In this document: piece by piece, positions 1 to 12,799 of the stretch | How the letters are laid out: the number at the start of each line of letters is the position of its first letter | How positions within the stretch are numbered: the stretch's first letter is position 1 | Notes under the pieces: generated by a model | Databases searched by the model: none | What the model saw: only the letters and a program-made list of their open reading frames with translations | What the model was told of the DNA's origin: nothing | Assembly (NCBI RefSeq): GCF_964204645.1 | Contig: NC_134030.1 | Location: 11,778,278-11,842,277, forward strand | DNA: 64,000 nt | Reading direction: 5' to 3' | Source of the DNA: Tubulanus polymorphus | Taxonomy: Eukaryota; Nemertea; Palaeonemertea; Tubulaniformes; Tubulanidae | Translations under genes and position numbers: made by a program

Positions 1-2355
1 TAAATTTGATTAATTTGCATTTAGAATTTAGAGATTTGTATCTTGATAGTTTGCATGGGTCATAATATCTTAGGAAAGGGGGATGTTGATGAAGTTAGTT
101 CATATTCGTATTGCTAGTTTGACGTAACCTTATCCATATATTACTGAAAACCGGATTCTGTATACGTGTACTGTATGCTACATTGTAGTGATAGTCAAGC
201 AGAAATAAACATCATATGTTCTTTTAAATATATTGTGTTTTGTCCGGTTTACTGGACCTCAGAAAGTCAACAACAAGAACATGAAATCAATTGTTCATGC
301 AATGCTTAAACGCCCAATTTAGCTCTCAGCATGAGGTCAATGGAAATATACTGGGGGTAGGTGACGATGGTCAATGAGTGAACAATAATTAAGGGAATGT
401 GCAAATTGATACAAAAATTACTATGTAGAGATAATTCCAGAAGGTAAACAATGAATAATTGCTTAGATTGCATTTAAAAAGGAGTTAACAACCACAATAC
501 ACAGGTAAGACAATACATATTTATCTTAACACACAAGTAGTACTATATAGTTAACTATTTGACTTGAGGCACGAGCTTTCGCTACTTATGTATAGTAGCT
601 TCATCAGGTGAATGAGTATAGTAAATGGAGAAACAACAGTATTTCTAGGCAAACTGACAATAATTAGAGAGAACTGAGTGAGCAAGGTAATTACAAATTG
701 TCAGTCATTAGGTCGGTGTTGTCATATCGCCGAATCACAGAATAGCGGAATTTTCCAAAAACACAAAATTTCGTTATTTTCACTAAAGATAGTTACCGTG
801 TTTTTCCACGGGATACCCTTTGTTGGACAAGGCACCGGTGGGGATGCATGTTTTCATTACCGGTACCTGGTAGGCCTATGTGATAATCTTTTACTATCGT
901 CACTAAACAAATTAACGATACTTCCAAACGGGAAAATGAAGAATCTACGTAGGCAACCAATCTATCAACATTGACTGCTGACCCCATCACTGCAACTTAT
1001 CACCGTAACTTATGCATCGGGCCTGTACCCAAGGCAGTGCTTCGGGTGAAACCGCATCTACGAGCTCTGTGTATGTTACCATTAATAAACCTTTAACTAA
1101 TTCAATAAATACGGCATTGTAAAATGGATATAAAAACAATGGTTTATTTAGACTGTTTCACTAGTCGTATTGAGACCAAAACTGAGGTATGTTTTTATAT
1201 AGTCAAGAGAAAATCCCAAAATGAACGATGTTAGACGAAAACAGATAGACATTATGCATATCTCGCAGGAAAACCCGGTTACTATTATAGTGAAAGTGAA
1301 GAAATTCTGTGCTTTTAAAAAATTCCACGATTCCGTCATTCCGCGATATGACAACACCGTCATTAGGCAAGTAAGTAGATATATGATTAATTACAGAACA
1401 ACAAAATTAAACAAAATAAAAGAAAAATAAACCAATGAAAAAAATATCAAAGTAAAATAAATTATGAGAGATGAACGTTCCTAAGAGCAACAAATAACAA
1501 TAACGATAAGTCCGAAGGAATAAGTCTAGATATAATAAATAGAATTATGTTCTGTAGAGAGACATGAATCCAAGATCTCGATCAAGCCCAAGAGTGACAG
1601 TATCGCCGTGTTGAATTAGGTTTTGTTCCATGATTTTGGATGTTTATTATTAGAAGTGTTCATTTTATGTTATGCAGTTACTTATAGGTTACTGATATTG
1701 GGTTTGGAACATTGAAATGTTTGACAATATGTTATCCATTTTCTTATCTGATATCATTATTTACTAGCTTATCAGTACAGTTTTCATACATTGATTCATT
1801 TGGGAGAAAATTTGATTCAGATTAAAATTTAAATGTAGAAGAAATCAAACGCAGACGAGCACCTATCTACTAGCCAACCTGGCTGTTCCTCGCCTGCCAT
1901 ACGTGGAATCTTCTGTTGTCACAGTAGCACTGTGGGTACCCCATTGTATGCAGGAAATATCCTTTTTCTATCAATACGAAGAATCGGGAATGGGTTAAAA
2001 TTGAAAATCTGAGTTCTTGACCATTAAATCTTTCAGTCCCATAACTGAGTATACTCAGTAGCAGCTCAGAAATGTCTGCTGACCTCAATGTTGTTCTGTA
2101 CATGTTGCAGCAGTTGTAAAAAATATAATTACAGAGTCCACAACCTTGATATACCATTATCTCAGCTTGAATTTCAAGAATTTTGTAGAGAATTAGTGTA
2201 CATGGAGAATGGAAATACCAAGTTAAGAAGTCAGTTTTTGTTTTGAATATCATCCTGTTGCTGAAATATTTCCATCACTTTAGAGCACAGGACTGAAAGA
2301 GTTAACAATTATCCATAATGACTAACTCATTTATTCATTCATAAGCAAGACTTAC
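1..2355. other. Non-coding stretch left of the last visible GPR89 exon
   Basis: This AT-rich stretch should be GPR89 intron, because the exon at 2356-2421 ends in a good donor and the remaining C-terminal exons of the family are not found here in any frame. Open frames such as 1870-2253 (minus) show no family resemblance. The only structured signal I see is the hammerhead-like motif at 541-623. Confidence 0.5.
541..623 (-). ncRNA. Hammerhead-ribozyme-like motif
   Basis: On the minus strand the catalytic box CTGATGA (complement of 601-607) is followed by a 6-bp stem II (594-599 with 581-586) and then GAAA (577-580). Between GAA and the expected cleavage nucleotide C is the palindrome AGCT, as in dimeric hammerheads with a minimal stem III. 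Three pairs (GTG with CAC) begin stem I next to the core, and a further 7-bp pairing (617-623 with 541-547) closes it outside an internal loop. Hammerheads of this kind are known from Penelope-like elements and retrozymes. I see no RT or GIY-YIG reading frame beside it, so it may be an orphan or relic. Confidence 0.5.
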
Positions 2356-5300
2356 CATTATTTGCGCAAGGCCAAGAACAATGATATTTGAAGATTTATA
2401 GCTTGCTAACGCATAGAAAAACTAAAAAAGTAATTAAATGAGAAAATTATGAAGAGTAACCAGTGTGGTTTATGGCTAACTTTGAATTTAGTACATATCT
2501 AGACAAGATTTAAAGGGACAGTGAAGCTGAATACATGAAATTGTGGAATTACGTCAAAAATTCTGACTGAAAAATGTTTCCAACAATGTATCTTGAAAAA
2601 CACACAGGTTACAATGATGCAAATGCAATTGAGGTACATGTATACTTTTTTGCCCTTCAATAATCATGATTTCATATGTTCATATATATCCATTAAATTC
2701 AAATCTTTAACTGACTTATATTTATGTGATTTGGCTGAACACTAATTGTATGATTACAAACCTTAGTCAATGTCAACAGAAGCCCACGTATAGAAGTTAC
2801 TACTATGATCCCGACCAATATAAATGATATATGCTGAGACCAAAAACGAACCTGTAAAATATATGTAAAGCTTATAGATTTGCAGATTCATGTAATTACA
2901 GTATTCCAGAAAATTTGTAAAATTATTTCCAACTAGGGGTCCAGGGACACCATGCCCACTTGGGAAGTGGTTCCAAATGCTCAACAATCTAACAATTTCA
3001 ATATTCAACGCCCTCTGGTGACCATATACAAAAACTAATGAACTTGAAACTCACCACAATCATAGAACATGTCAGCAGCTACGATTTTGTAATTGATTGT
3101 GATAACAAAATATACCTCGTTACCACTTTAATATGGAAATACTAAGTTATTCTACTATTCAACGCCCCCTGGTGACCATATTCAAAACCCAATGACCTTG
3201 AAACTTACCACAATCATAGAACATGTCATGAACTACAACTTTGCAATTGATCATAGTAACAAAATATGCCTAGGTACCAATATAATAAGGAAATATTAAG
3301 TTACTCTACTATTCAACGTCCCCTGGTGACCATATAGAATAACTAATGTCCTTAAAACTCCCAACAATCATAGATGATGTCATGAGCTACAACTTTCCAA
3401 TTGATTGTGGTTACAAAATATGCATAGGTACGAATATAATATAGAAATGCTAAGATATTGCATTATTCAACGCCCCCTGGTGGGCATATAAAAAATCAAA
3501 GGACCTTGAAACTCACCACAATCATAGAACAAGTTATGAGCTACAACTTTCTAACTGATTGTGGTAACAAAATACGCTTAGGTATCAATATAATGTGGAA
3601 AAACTTTTTCCCAATTACGAATGAGTACTGGTGACACCAAGATGGCCGCCAATTGCGTCATAATTGGCTGATGAAAAATACCTGTCTCAGGTATAAAACA
3701 TCCCTTTCCAAAGAATACCCATCACAAGTTGCAATGAGAAATGGTAAACCAGTAGGAAGCTACAGGACTCAGAATTCGCGCCAAAATTAACATTTTTGGG
3801 CACTAAAAAGGTCATAGGACGGCCATCTTGAGTCCGATCGACCCAATTTTTGTTATGCTGATGGGCCCTATCTGCTATATCCGAAAGATCAAGGTAATTG
3901 ATCAAAGCGTCTTCAAAATTTCCCTCAAAAAGTTCAAAAATATGTAAAAAGTGCTGATTTTGGCGAACAACAATGGCTGCCAGTCAGCCATCTTGAATCT
4001 GACAGGGCCAGTTTTTGGGCTGAAGATGTGTCTAGGGTAGATACATGTGTAACCCAAATATCAAGACATTACCTTGAAGCGTCTTCAAAGCTTCCCAAAA
4101 TAACTGGATTCCGTCTACGGATGGACGACGGACGAAAAGTGAACGCAATAGCCCGCTGGGACTAAAGTCCCAAGTGGGCTAAAAATGATGGTCAAAAGTG
4201 TTGAGTAAGAGGGACCGGTGAAAAAAAACAATACTCAAACCAATGATTACAGGTTTTCCGTATTGATGATTTGGTTACTTACAAACAATAAATTCTGATT
4301 TAAATAATTTGTCTAAATTGTACTTCATAGGCCTGTCCAATTGATTACAGAATTCTACAGAGATGAGAACGCCGACCTGTTAAATCCGCGGGTTATTTTT
4401 CTTGAGTGACATACGCGAACCAGCTGACGGCGTAGCCGTCACCACTAGCGAGCGCCGAAGGCGCGAAGCTATTTCGGGGGGGTTTGGGGGTCCTCCCCCA
4501 AGAAAATTTTAGAAATTAAATACGTTTTCCGAGCACTTAGAGCGATCTCGAACCCATGAACGACTATTATATTTTGGAAGGTAATGGCTAGTTCCAATGT
4601 GGTATATCCTCATTTGATGACATTCAGCATCTCATGCATTACGGGTCGAGCCCTGAATTATTGCAGTAAAAATGCGCCGATGAATGCTCACTAAAAATCA
4701 TCACCAAGTAGTGTATAATATCCGAAAGCGTTCGCCACACACACGCAGCAACAGTAAGTAGACCTATATACGTTACTACTGTTGCTGTGCGTGCGTGTCT
4801 GCAGCCGATCGATAAAATACATACAAACTCATCGTAGTACAAATGTACATACAAAATCACTGTGTTGCAATGAATATGCATTGAAATGCGATACTTTTAC
4901 GTGACGATAAGTAAAACAGGCACTGAACGCTTTTACGGTTCACCTGATTACCGATCGCGCCGGACCAATTGAGTGAGATCATCACCCCCCCCCCATTACT
5001 TTTACATCATTTTTGGACTATTTGGAAAATTGATATTTTTCAATACTGAAATCCGCGGGAAACCGCGGATCCGCGGGGAATTCTCATCTCTGATTCTATC
5101 CGTGCTACCACCATTCGCAACAATTTGTCAAAATTGTAGTGTGAAGCCTGATCTATAATGTTTACTGATTTAAATGCCACAATTATTACAATGGCAACAA
5201 TTTGTCCAAATTGTAGTGTGAAGCCTGATCTATAATCTTTACCGATTAAAATGCCACAATTATTACAATGGCAACAATTTGTCCAAATTGTAGTGTGAAG

Positions 5301-8300
5301 CCTGATCTATAATCTTTACCGATTTAAATGCCACAATTATTACAAATTAACGATATATTAAGATTAAGTATATGGTAACAGTAGCAAAAGATAGGCACCT
5401 TTTGCAAGCTTTGTCATTGTGCACAAAAAATTGATGAATATTTTATATACTCTCTGTGCAGCCTGTCTGTGGCCCTTTAAAACAAATAAATAAACAATGG
5501 CAAATGGCTGTTACCCAATTTAGCAGATAATTGGACATCAATAACTTGACCGTATATCTTTATTGCAGATGCCGAGACTGGCAGTTTATCGAAGGTTGGA
5601 TAATTGAGTGCAATGTACCGAGTTGGTTAAACAATTCTTAAGTGAGAAGTTAAATGCTATACTTACATCAAATTGTATGCCCAAATAATTCACAGCAATT
5701 TCAATACCTCTGGTGACCGGATCAGTTTTACCAACTCTGTCAAATATGATATTGATTGTCGCCTAAAAATATTGAAAAATATGTTACCTTTCAAATATAG
5801 GGGCATACATTGGAGAATTTTCAATATCGATGATACACAATGGTTCTGAAAAAAACATGAGTTTTTATTTCTTTAATACTTAAAAGATAATCAACAATGA
5901 AATATGGTATTTAATGGTGACAGCAACTGAGAGCTTTTAAATGTATAGCAGGGTCCAGTGGGTTTCCTGATTGACTAGAAGTTTGAATACAGATTAAGAT
6001 ACTGATACACTTGAGTAAAAAACATACACCGACAATGAATGGCAGTGCTTACCATGAATATCTTCCAAACACAGTAGATGGAAAAGAAATAACCAAGAAA
6101 ATTGAAATATCGCCCCTTGAATGTCTTTGAGTATTCCATTCTTTCCTAAAAATAAAAATAAATATAAAAGTATCAACATATCACTGGATTGGAGGGGTCT
6201 AGAGACACAATGCCCACATAAAGACAATCCGCTGATAAAGATGAAATGATGGTGCACTGTATAGTAAGCATGTTCAACAAACGATCTACATGGTAACAGG
6301 TTTTCCCTATGACTCACTAGCACATGTTAGAACCAAAGGGCCTTCTAAAGGGCTTTCAAAGTGATGCCTTTCTGACAGGCTTTCCTCATGATGTCATCAT
6401 CGAGAAACAAGGTCAAGCATCGATTGGTAAAATGGGGAAAAATTCATCTTGAACATTTTCTCCCAGTACTTCCAATCGCTTAGAGCTGATGGATGAAACT
6501 TACCATTATCATTTCCAACAGCTATTTCCCTCTTATCACAAAATATCAGCTGTGTACATCCAGTGGTTACAATTTGTGCCACAGAAAGGTACTCTCAGGA
6601 CCATTCTATATGGATATAGTTGATTCTAAAGATGACAAATCATTAGAAGGCTGGCTACAGGTCTCAGAATACATGCCAAAAATTACATTTTTGCGCAGAA
6701 AAAGCTCACAGGATGGCCATCTTGTCTCCAATCTTCCCAAAGCTTCATATATGTATTGATTTGAAAACATATATGGAATATATATGAAAAATTATGATAA
6801 TTGATTAAAGCGTCTTCAAATTTCCCTTGACAATGCCTCTGAGTGGCGATTTTCGGCAAACAACAATGGCCCCCAGTCGGCCATCTTGTTTCTGACAACA
6901 GAAATTTTTGGCTGCTGATGTATCCAAGGTAGATACTAGTATAAACTAAATATCACAACAAAACACAAGCATCTTCAAAACAAACTGAAGTCCCAAGTGG
7001 GCAAGAGGTGGAACATTATCTATGCTTCTGCAACAAAATGACTGACAATAAATTGCCACTGTACCATGCAATTTTCTCAAGCAATGTTGTGAAAAAGTTT
7101 TCTTGGCAAAAAATGCAACAAATAGGGAGGGGCAGCACTTTGGCCCGTCTTCGATTATTCCATGTACACAGGAATGAATATCTCCCTTAAACTGATCATG
7201 AGTATTGATTATGCCACGAACAACAACTTAGCAATTGATTGTGGTTATATGTATAGGGACTTATATAAATAGGAAAAATTGATTAGCCTATAATTCAATA
7301 TTCACCTCCCCTAGAGGAGAGGACAAAAAACTGGGTTACCACAATTCCATGTGAGGAGTAATGTTCTATGACCGCTCTGATGGTTATAATTATTGAATAT
7401 CAATAAATGTGACAAATGCTATTGTAACTGTCAATCTGGTCTTTACCCACCGCCTCAGACGAACGACGTCACCCTTGTCGATGCCTCGACAATCGGTTTT
7501 TGTGAGGAAAGCGAAGGTGTGTGTGGGTGTGAGTGTTTTCTGGCGAAGTCTTGACGATCAGTATTCATAAGGATAGCGATAGTCTGCCAATTGTTTGAAG
7601 GGGTGGATACAGACAGTAGATTGGCAGCTGCATAAGACACTCCATCAAAGCTGCCTGAAAACTTAAAAAAGGACGACAAAACGGAAGCCTCAACAAAAGA
7701 TGAAAGAGTATGCAATAGCCCTCTGGTGCTACGAACTATGGCAAACTAGCTGATCAATCAAGAAAAATGAATTCATCTGATTCGTAAAGATTTTCTTTGA
7801 AATTTCTTTATTTTTAGGGGGACACTGAATCAATCAAAAGCTATGTTGTGTATAATACATACATACCTGTGTATTATGCAAGTCTGCAATCTCTAAAAAT
7901 AACTGTCGGCTCAATTCCTCTAAAGCATTTACTTCTTGTTTCAATAGATTTACATCTAGGTAATATTTCGTAAAAAGAAATAACAACTGGAAAGACATGA
8001 TATCTTGAGTTTATTCCATTACTATTCCTCAGAAGTGGGATATAGGTGAATCTCAAAAGTCAAAAATCTTTTTTTCGTCATCTTCTACACATATAATACA
8101 TCAGGTAATCAGTCACTGAAATAACATTTTGTTCTCAAGCACAACTAGTTAAAAATAAAGGATACTTTCAGAAGAACTTGAATATGTCACAGTGTTCTTG
8201 ATACGACCCCATATGCCACCACTAGAACTCGCATAATTGGTACTCTGGTTTTCTCTCACAGCAATTGCTATTCTAGATATTCAATGAAACATAAATAATT

Positions 8301-11300
8301 CCTTTAGAAGTAAATTCTAAGAAAAAGCTGCATTTCGAGGCAAAGCATCAGGAATTACTCTCTTCAAGAAAAACTCCATGTTAAAAAGAAAGTATCTACA
8401 CCGATCCAAGCAGCCTCTGGGCAAGGAAATTTGTCTGTATAAATTAAGTGATTCAAATCTGAATCAGTCAAACAAAATGAATTTTTGGAGTAATTAAAGA
8501 TACTACTTGAATGTACCAGGATGTAGGTATGCACATTTCAATAGCTAGTGACCTGCCTTTTGCAATATAATTCTTATTGAATCAAACACTAGTCCATTGA
8601 ACAGCCTTTCACAGAAAATTTGACTTCTTCGGGGACAGAATGGTGATACCCACGATATCTAATGAGTTCTTCAGAAACAAATCTCCAATACAAATTCATG
8701 TTCAAAGCTTCATAAGCAAGCAACACAGAGAAAAGTCAAAATCAAATTACCTTTTCTTCTTAATGAGGATCATGTCCATAGTCTGCATGAGTCTTTTTTC
8801 AAGCACTTGCACGTCAGAATCTGTAACTTCCCTGAAAATCATATCAAATACAAGAATCTTGGGAATAGACATTCCATCAGTGCGTGTTTGTCTAATGTAC
8901 TCTTTATAGAAATATTTACCGCACAAAATATGACATGTATGTATAAGGACAATTGACAGCACCAAACCCAGAGAGAAAAGCCATTAGTGTGACACCAATG
9001 ACACCTACTCTACCAATGCATTGTTCAATTGATAATATACCTGAAAATAAGAGTTATGAAACAAATTATTCACTGCAGTCACTGAACGCTTAAAACAATA
9101 CTGATAAATAAATAAAAAAATCTAGACAGGCCTGGGTCATCAGGGTCTTATCATCTTGGCAGCAATATCCTTGATGGCTGCATAGCATACAAGAATTGCA
9201 AATACATGTACACATTTTTGTAATCATAAAATTTCTTATTTTGGATACCAAGCACATGGAAAACTGGGTGCGAGACAATTTTGCCTATGTGAAAAAAGCT
9301 GTCATGCAGGAATGTGTTCCATACCATCCTGGGCCAATAGCTCAAAACTTGACCAGTTGATGATATCATTGTGACAATTTAGCGTCATCTACACTCGGGA
9401 ACTAAACCTGCTTATTGCATGGCTACGTTCAAAATGTGGGTAAAAAAGATGAGTTAGGGAAGGAAAATCACCAAATCTAACTTTTTCTGACTGATATTCA
9501 AACTAACCCAAAAGTAAAGATTTTTCGTTTCCCAGATGTGTGGGGCACCATGTACTGAGGAAGGTTAACAATTAACAAGCAATGAACTGAATTGAAATAA
9601 TGATGACTTACCATGTTTAGGACTCAAAATTGGAAATGGATCTCCAATTTTCCAAAAGAAATACAGGAACGACAACCAGGTTAAACAGGTCATAAACACA
9701 CGGATGTGACGCTCCCGAGGAACTGTAAAATGAATCATGTAAACTCCTGACCAAAGCATAGAGTGGGCCTAATAAATTAGATCAGCAAAGGACAGAGATA
9801 TCATGAAATAATGAATAATTCTGTTCATTATTATTCTTCACGTTTTATCATCGGTTGATGACTATGACCAATGCTAATAACATGGAAAAAAGGTGTAGTA
9901 AAAGAGTAGCTCAGACGCTTCTTGTTTAAATACAAAATTCAAATTGAAATACAGTTCACGTACAAATGTGAGGGAAATGATTTATCAGACATACCATAAC
10001 GAATGTTGCTCACGGTGAAGAAAGCTATGTAAAATGGAAGAACAACTATCAGGTCAAGCAACATAGCATATAGTCCGAGTTTCCAATGGAAAAAGCGAGA
10101 CCTGAAAAGGAAAATGTGTGCATTATCATATCTATCTATAACAAAAGGAACCATTCATTAAGTACATACGCAAAAATTTAGAGCAATTTATCGAGGTCCT
10201 ATATTCTTTTCGCACATCATACTATATTGCCCATGACCTCCTTATTACGTACAGTAGTTGAGCACTACACCAATGCTAATCAGGGACAGATTTAAGGGGA
10301 ACAAAGCAGTCCAGCAAACTTAATTCTTTTGCCAAGATAACTTTTTCATAATTTTTCACAACTTGCCATAGAGGCAAACTTTTGCCAGTCATTGTTTTCC
10401 TGAACAACTCTAGATGCTAAGAAAATAATGCATTTTTCAGAAATATGCTAAGAGGGAGCAATCTAAAACCTTTTGTGCTCACAGTCATGTACTAAGTGCC
10501 TGTGTATTACTAGGCCTCGGATGTTTTAGGCCCCCTATTCAAAATCCCTCGATCCGCCCCTGCCTATTTTAAACATAAAGCCTAGTGTGAAATAAGCACA
10601 ATTTTGAATTGAACCTGGTCATATAAATAAGGCCATATACTTATTACAACTAGGTACATTTTTATACATTAAGTATGTATGTTTTGTTCAAATGGATAGC
10701 TAAGTATGCAGATCATACGTTTCTGACGTATGGCTTGGGTATGTACTTCATGAACAGATCCTAGGTAGTATTAGGACTGTATCGTATATCATCATACCAA
10801 GATTCGTAATGTGTATGAAAATTGTTGTAATACTTACGATGTACTTAATACCCCGAGGATTTCAAAGATTATTAACTCAAACATTGTACATGATAATGAA
10901 AAGGTGATGCTAAATACCAAAACCACAATAGACTGGTGAACCTGAAAATTGAAATTAATAATCCATTAATCTTTAGCCTCCTGTCTGCTTAAATTTCTAC
11001 TGCAGAAGGAAACTAGGGATCTAGGAAATCCATGATTTTTGGTGAAATGGTTGACAATCTGTCAATTCTAAATTGGCTAAAAATGTCTTCCTTACTACAA
11101 ACATGTTTTTGAGAAATATCATGAGTACATCACACTATAGTTAAAGATTCTGAATAGAATAATTTACCATACATAGACTATAAAAGGGATTTTTTATTAG
11201 GCCTATCATGAAATGCTTTCATCTATTACATCAACTCTTACTATGTTTTAGGATTCTTTGACCAAATTTTTGACAAACAGCACAGTCATTCGAATATCTG

Positions 11301-12799
11301 GTTCAAGGGAGCTAGTTTCATTTTCTAAATAGACCTAACTTACATCCTTTGTTATACAACAAACCCCAGACTGCACATTAAGATGATACAACATATCCAG
11401 TGATGGACAGTTGACCAGTCTTGCCTAAAAAGATATCTAGTTTCTAAGACTTGAGAAATCACCCAGACTTTTGATTACCATCTACTTTAAACAAAACAAG
11501 AGAACTGAAGGACTTAGAGGTTGAAGAAGTGATTCCTGAGGAATTTTAGTATCAATGGTATCTAAGTAATAGACTACAATACATTAGTCTGAATACCAGT
11601 CGTTGTTACGGTTCCGTACAACGTCTGACGCTAAAGTATCATATAGAGGTTAACTCCTGTTAATTCAATGCAACAACTGATTTTAGTGTCAAATCAAACC
11701 TTTGTACTCAAATAAATAAGTTAGTTACCTTGTTGACTTTGAAAACGTGTTATATAATAAAATTTCTGATGATTTAAATCGCGAACCGGGGATTTATTGA
11801 TTTGATTTGAATTGAATTGATTGCCACTATCGGGATTTCCAATACGGTCGAAATTAATAAAATGTGAAAATTCAATATGTCTCTCTAAAATTACTCTAAA
11901 TGTTATTTTTTGTTGATAAAACGCATAAATTTTGGTCAATTTTAACCTTAATAATTTGAAACAAGAATAATATCTGCATTGGCACCAAGTCTAAGTTTGA
12001 ATCCGTAATTTGCACTCCCATCATGCACCACGAAAAGCCGCCATATTTGTTATGTTGCTTCACTTCAACTGTTTTTTGAGGCGACTAGTCAAAAGTTTTG
12101 AGCTACTACGATCGTCAAAAGCTACTTAGGATTACAAATTTATGCACAAACAATAGTTAACTTCCATCTGATTACAGAACAGTCAGTTTGAGGTAAGTTG
12201 ATGGTGTTTTAAGGGGTGAAATAGACGCTCAAAGCCTCGTCCCTCAAAATGAGGGACGAAAATTAACCTTATATGAGCACTTTCGCCCTAGACGTTGTTT
12301 CAGGAACAACGGCTAGGTACTAGACTAACAATACATGTATCATCACTTTTTTCATACACCATATGCATTTTTTTGAAACTAATATGACGCTAGAAAGTTA
12401 GTTAGCATAAGAATTAGTAATCTCCAGTTCATACTTGGTTCTTTTAAGATTATCCATTCATTAGTTTTGGTCACGTAATCTTTGGTGGTGGGGGGCATAC
12501 TGCTTGTGTTTCTTGACAGGGGGAGGGAGGAGCAAAAATGAAAATAGGTTGTACCATATGAAAAACCTCTTAATGGCCTACAAGCTGGAATACTGTTGGA
12601 CACACAGTGAGTCTATCTAAATCTTAGATTTCACGAGTTGTTTTAGCGCTTTATCTGAATCTATTGTGACAATTCTTAAGTCATAATGAGAACAACTTGT
12701 AAGTCATTTTTCAATCTAAAAATTCATTTTGTTTCCTACCTCATAGTCCCTAAACAATTGCTTCAGAAAGAAAACCCATCCTCCTCCAAAGAAGAGAAT
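2356..12799 (-). CDS. Golgi pH regulator GPR89/GPHR, partial (12 exons)
   Basis: Multi-pass anion-channel-like protein that helps acidify the Golgi/ER lumen in the GPHR family. Exons on the minus strand, 5' to 3': 12740-12799, 10838-10941, 9995-10101, 9612-9722, 8920-9040, 8751-8831, 8166-8272, 7867-7955, 6053-6145, 5667-5762, 2762-2851, 2356-2421. All introns have AG acceptors and GT donors, and phases match across every junction, giving 375 contiguous codons. Diagnostic stretches include FFGGGWVFFLKQLFRDYE, CTMFELIIFEILGVL, WKIGDPFPILSPKHG, LSGFGAVNCPYTYMSYF, EEVNALEELSRQLFLE-like text (here KQEVNALEELSRQLFLEI), KTDPVTRGIEIAVNYLGI and FWSQHISFILVGII. The human protein has about 455 residues, so roughly 15 N-terminal and 60 C-terminal residues are missing. 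The C-terminal exons must lie left of position 1. The large intron 2852-5666 is filled with repeats. Identification is strong; exon borders are inferred from splice consensus. Confidence 0.95.
2932..4183 (+). repeat. Composite repeat family CR-1, copy I
   Basis: The copy starts with ACTAGGGGTCCAGGGACACC and ends with a palindromic hairpin (about 4150-4180) finishing GTGGGCTAA. Its first half is built from four tandem units whose CAACG markers sit at 3006, 3160, 3314 and 3468, an exact 154-bp period. The second half is unique and includes GATGGCCGCC-type segments. Related copies lie at 49188-50449 (same strand), 39681-41072 and 42098-42550 (opposite strand), with decayed pieces at 6188-7002, 23637-23692, 47312-47445 and 47634-47736. 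It lies inside a GPR89 intron. The superfamily is uncertain; the terminal hairpin followed by CTAA could fit a Helitron-like end, but the 5' end does not clearly fit. Confidence 0.8.
4358..5092. mobile_element. TIR element, 735 bp, with ATTCTA duplication
   Basis: Inverted ends CAGAGATGAGAA / TTCTCATCTCTG bound this element, and ATTCTA occurs directly outside both ends (4352-4357 and 5093-5098). The CAGAG terminus is hAT-like, although hAT normally duplicates 8 bp. It contains GC-rich mini-hairpins (around 4430-4475) and a CCGCGG-rich right end. No transposase frame is visible, so it is non-autonomous. It lies in the GPR89 intron between the exons at 5667-5762 and 2762-2851. Confidence 0.65.
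5112..5346. repeat. Tandem repeat, about 78-bp unit, three copies
   Basis: Three head-to-tail copies of a unit containing CAACAATTTGTC, AGTGTGAAGCCTGATC and GCCACAATTATTACAA lie here, with only a few differences between copies. This is simple satellite-like sequence in a GPR89 intron. No coding or RNA structure is evident. Confidence 0.8.
6188..7002 (+). repeat. Composite repeat CR-1, diverged copy II
   Basis: This is a degraded relative of the 2932-4183 element. It keeps a start similar to GGGGTCTAGAGACACAATGC, the paired CGGCCATCTTG blocks (around 6713 and 6877), the GCGTCTTCAAA motifs and a final GAAGTCCCAAGTGGGC. The 154-bp units are no longer recognisable. It sits in the GPR89 intron between the 7867-7955 and 6053-6145 exons. 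Confidence 0.55.
7003..7866. other. GPR89 intron, unannotated
   Basis: No exon, RNA or clear element is seen. A GT-rich antisense open frame (7455-7715) has no recognisable domain. A local GC-richer patch around 7440-7740 could be an unidentified inserted sequence. Confidence 0.4.
11587..12325 (-). mobile_element. TA-flanked TIR element family T1, copy A
   Basis: Degenerate 65-bp inverted ends bound this 739-bp element. One end reads GTCTGAATACCAGTCGTTGT and the other, on the opposite strand, GTCTAGTACCTAGCCGTTGT. Both ends abut TA (11585-11586 and 12326-12327), as expected for Tc1/mariner-type integration. Other copies lie at 17416-19491, 27437-28196 and 29645-31246. No transposase frame is visible. 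It lies in the GPR89 intron between the exons at 12740 and 10941. Confidence 0.8.

Noticed and set aside
1870-2253. Possible next GPR89 exon (127-codon minus frame)
   Set aside because: None of the three frames resembles the conserved C-terminal GPHR segments; the exon at 2356 ends in a donor and its partner is outside the window.
4430-4475. GC-rich hairpins as an RNA gene
   Set aside because: GACGGC/GCCGTC and GCGCC/GGCGC hairpins lie inside a TIR element and match no RNA family.
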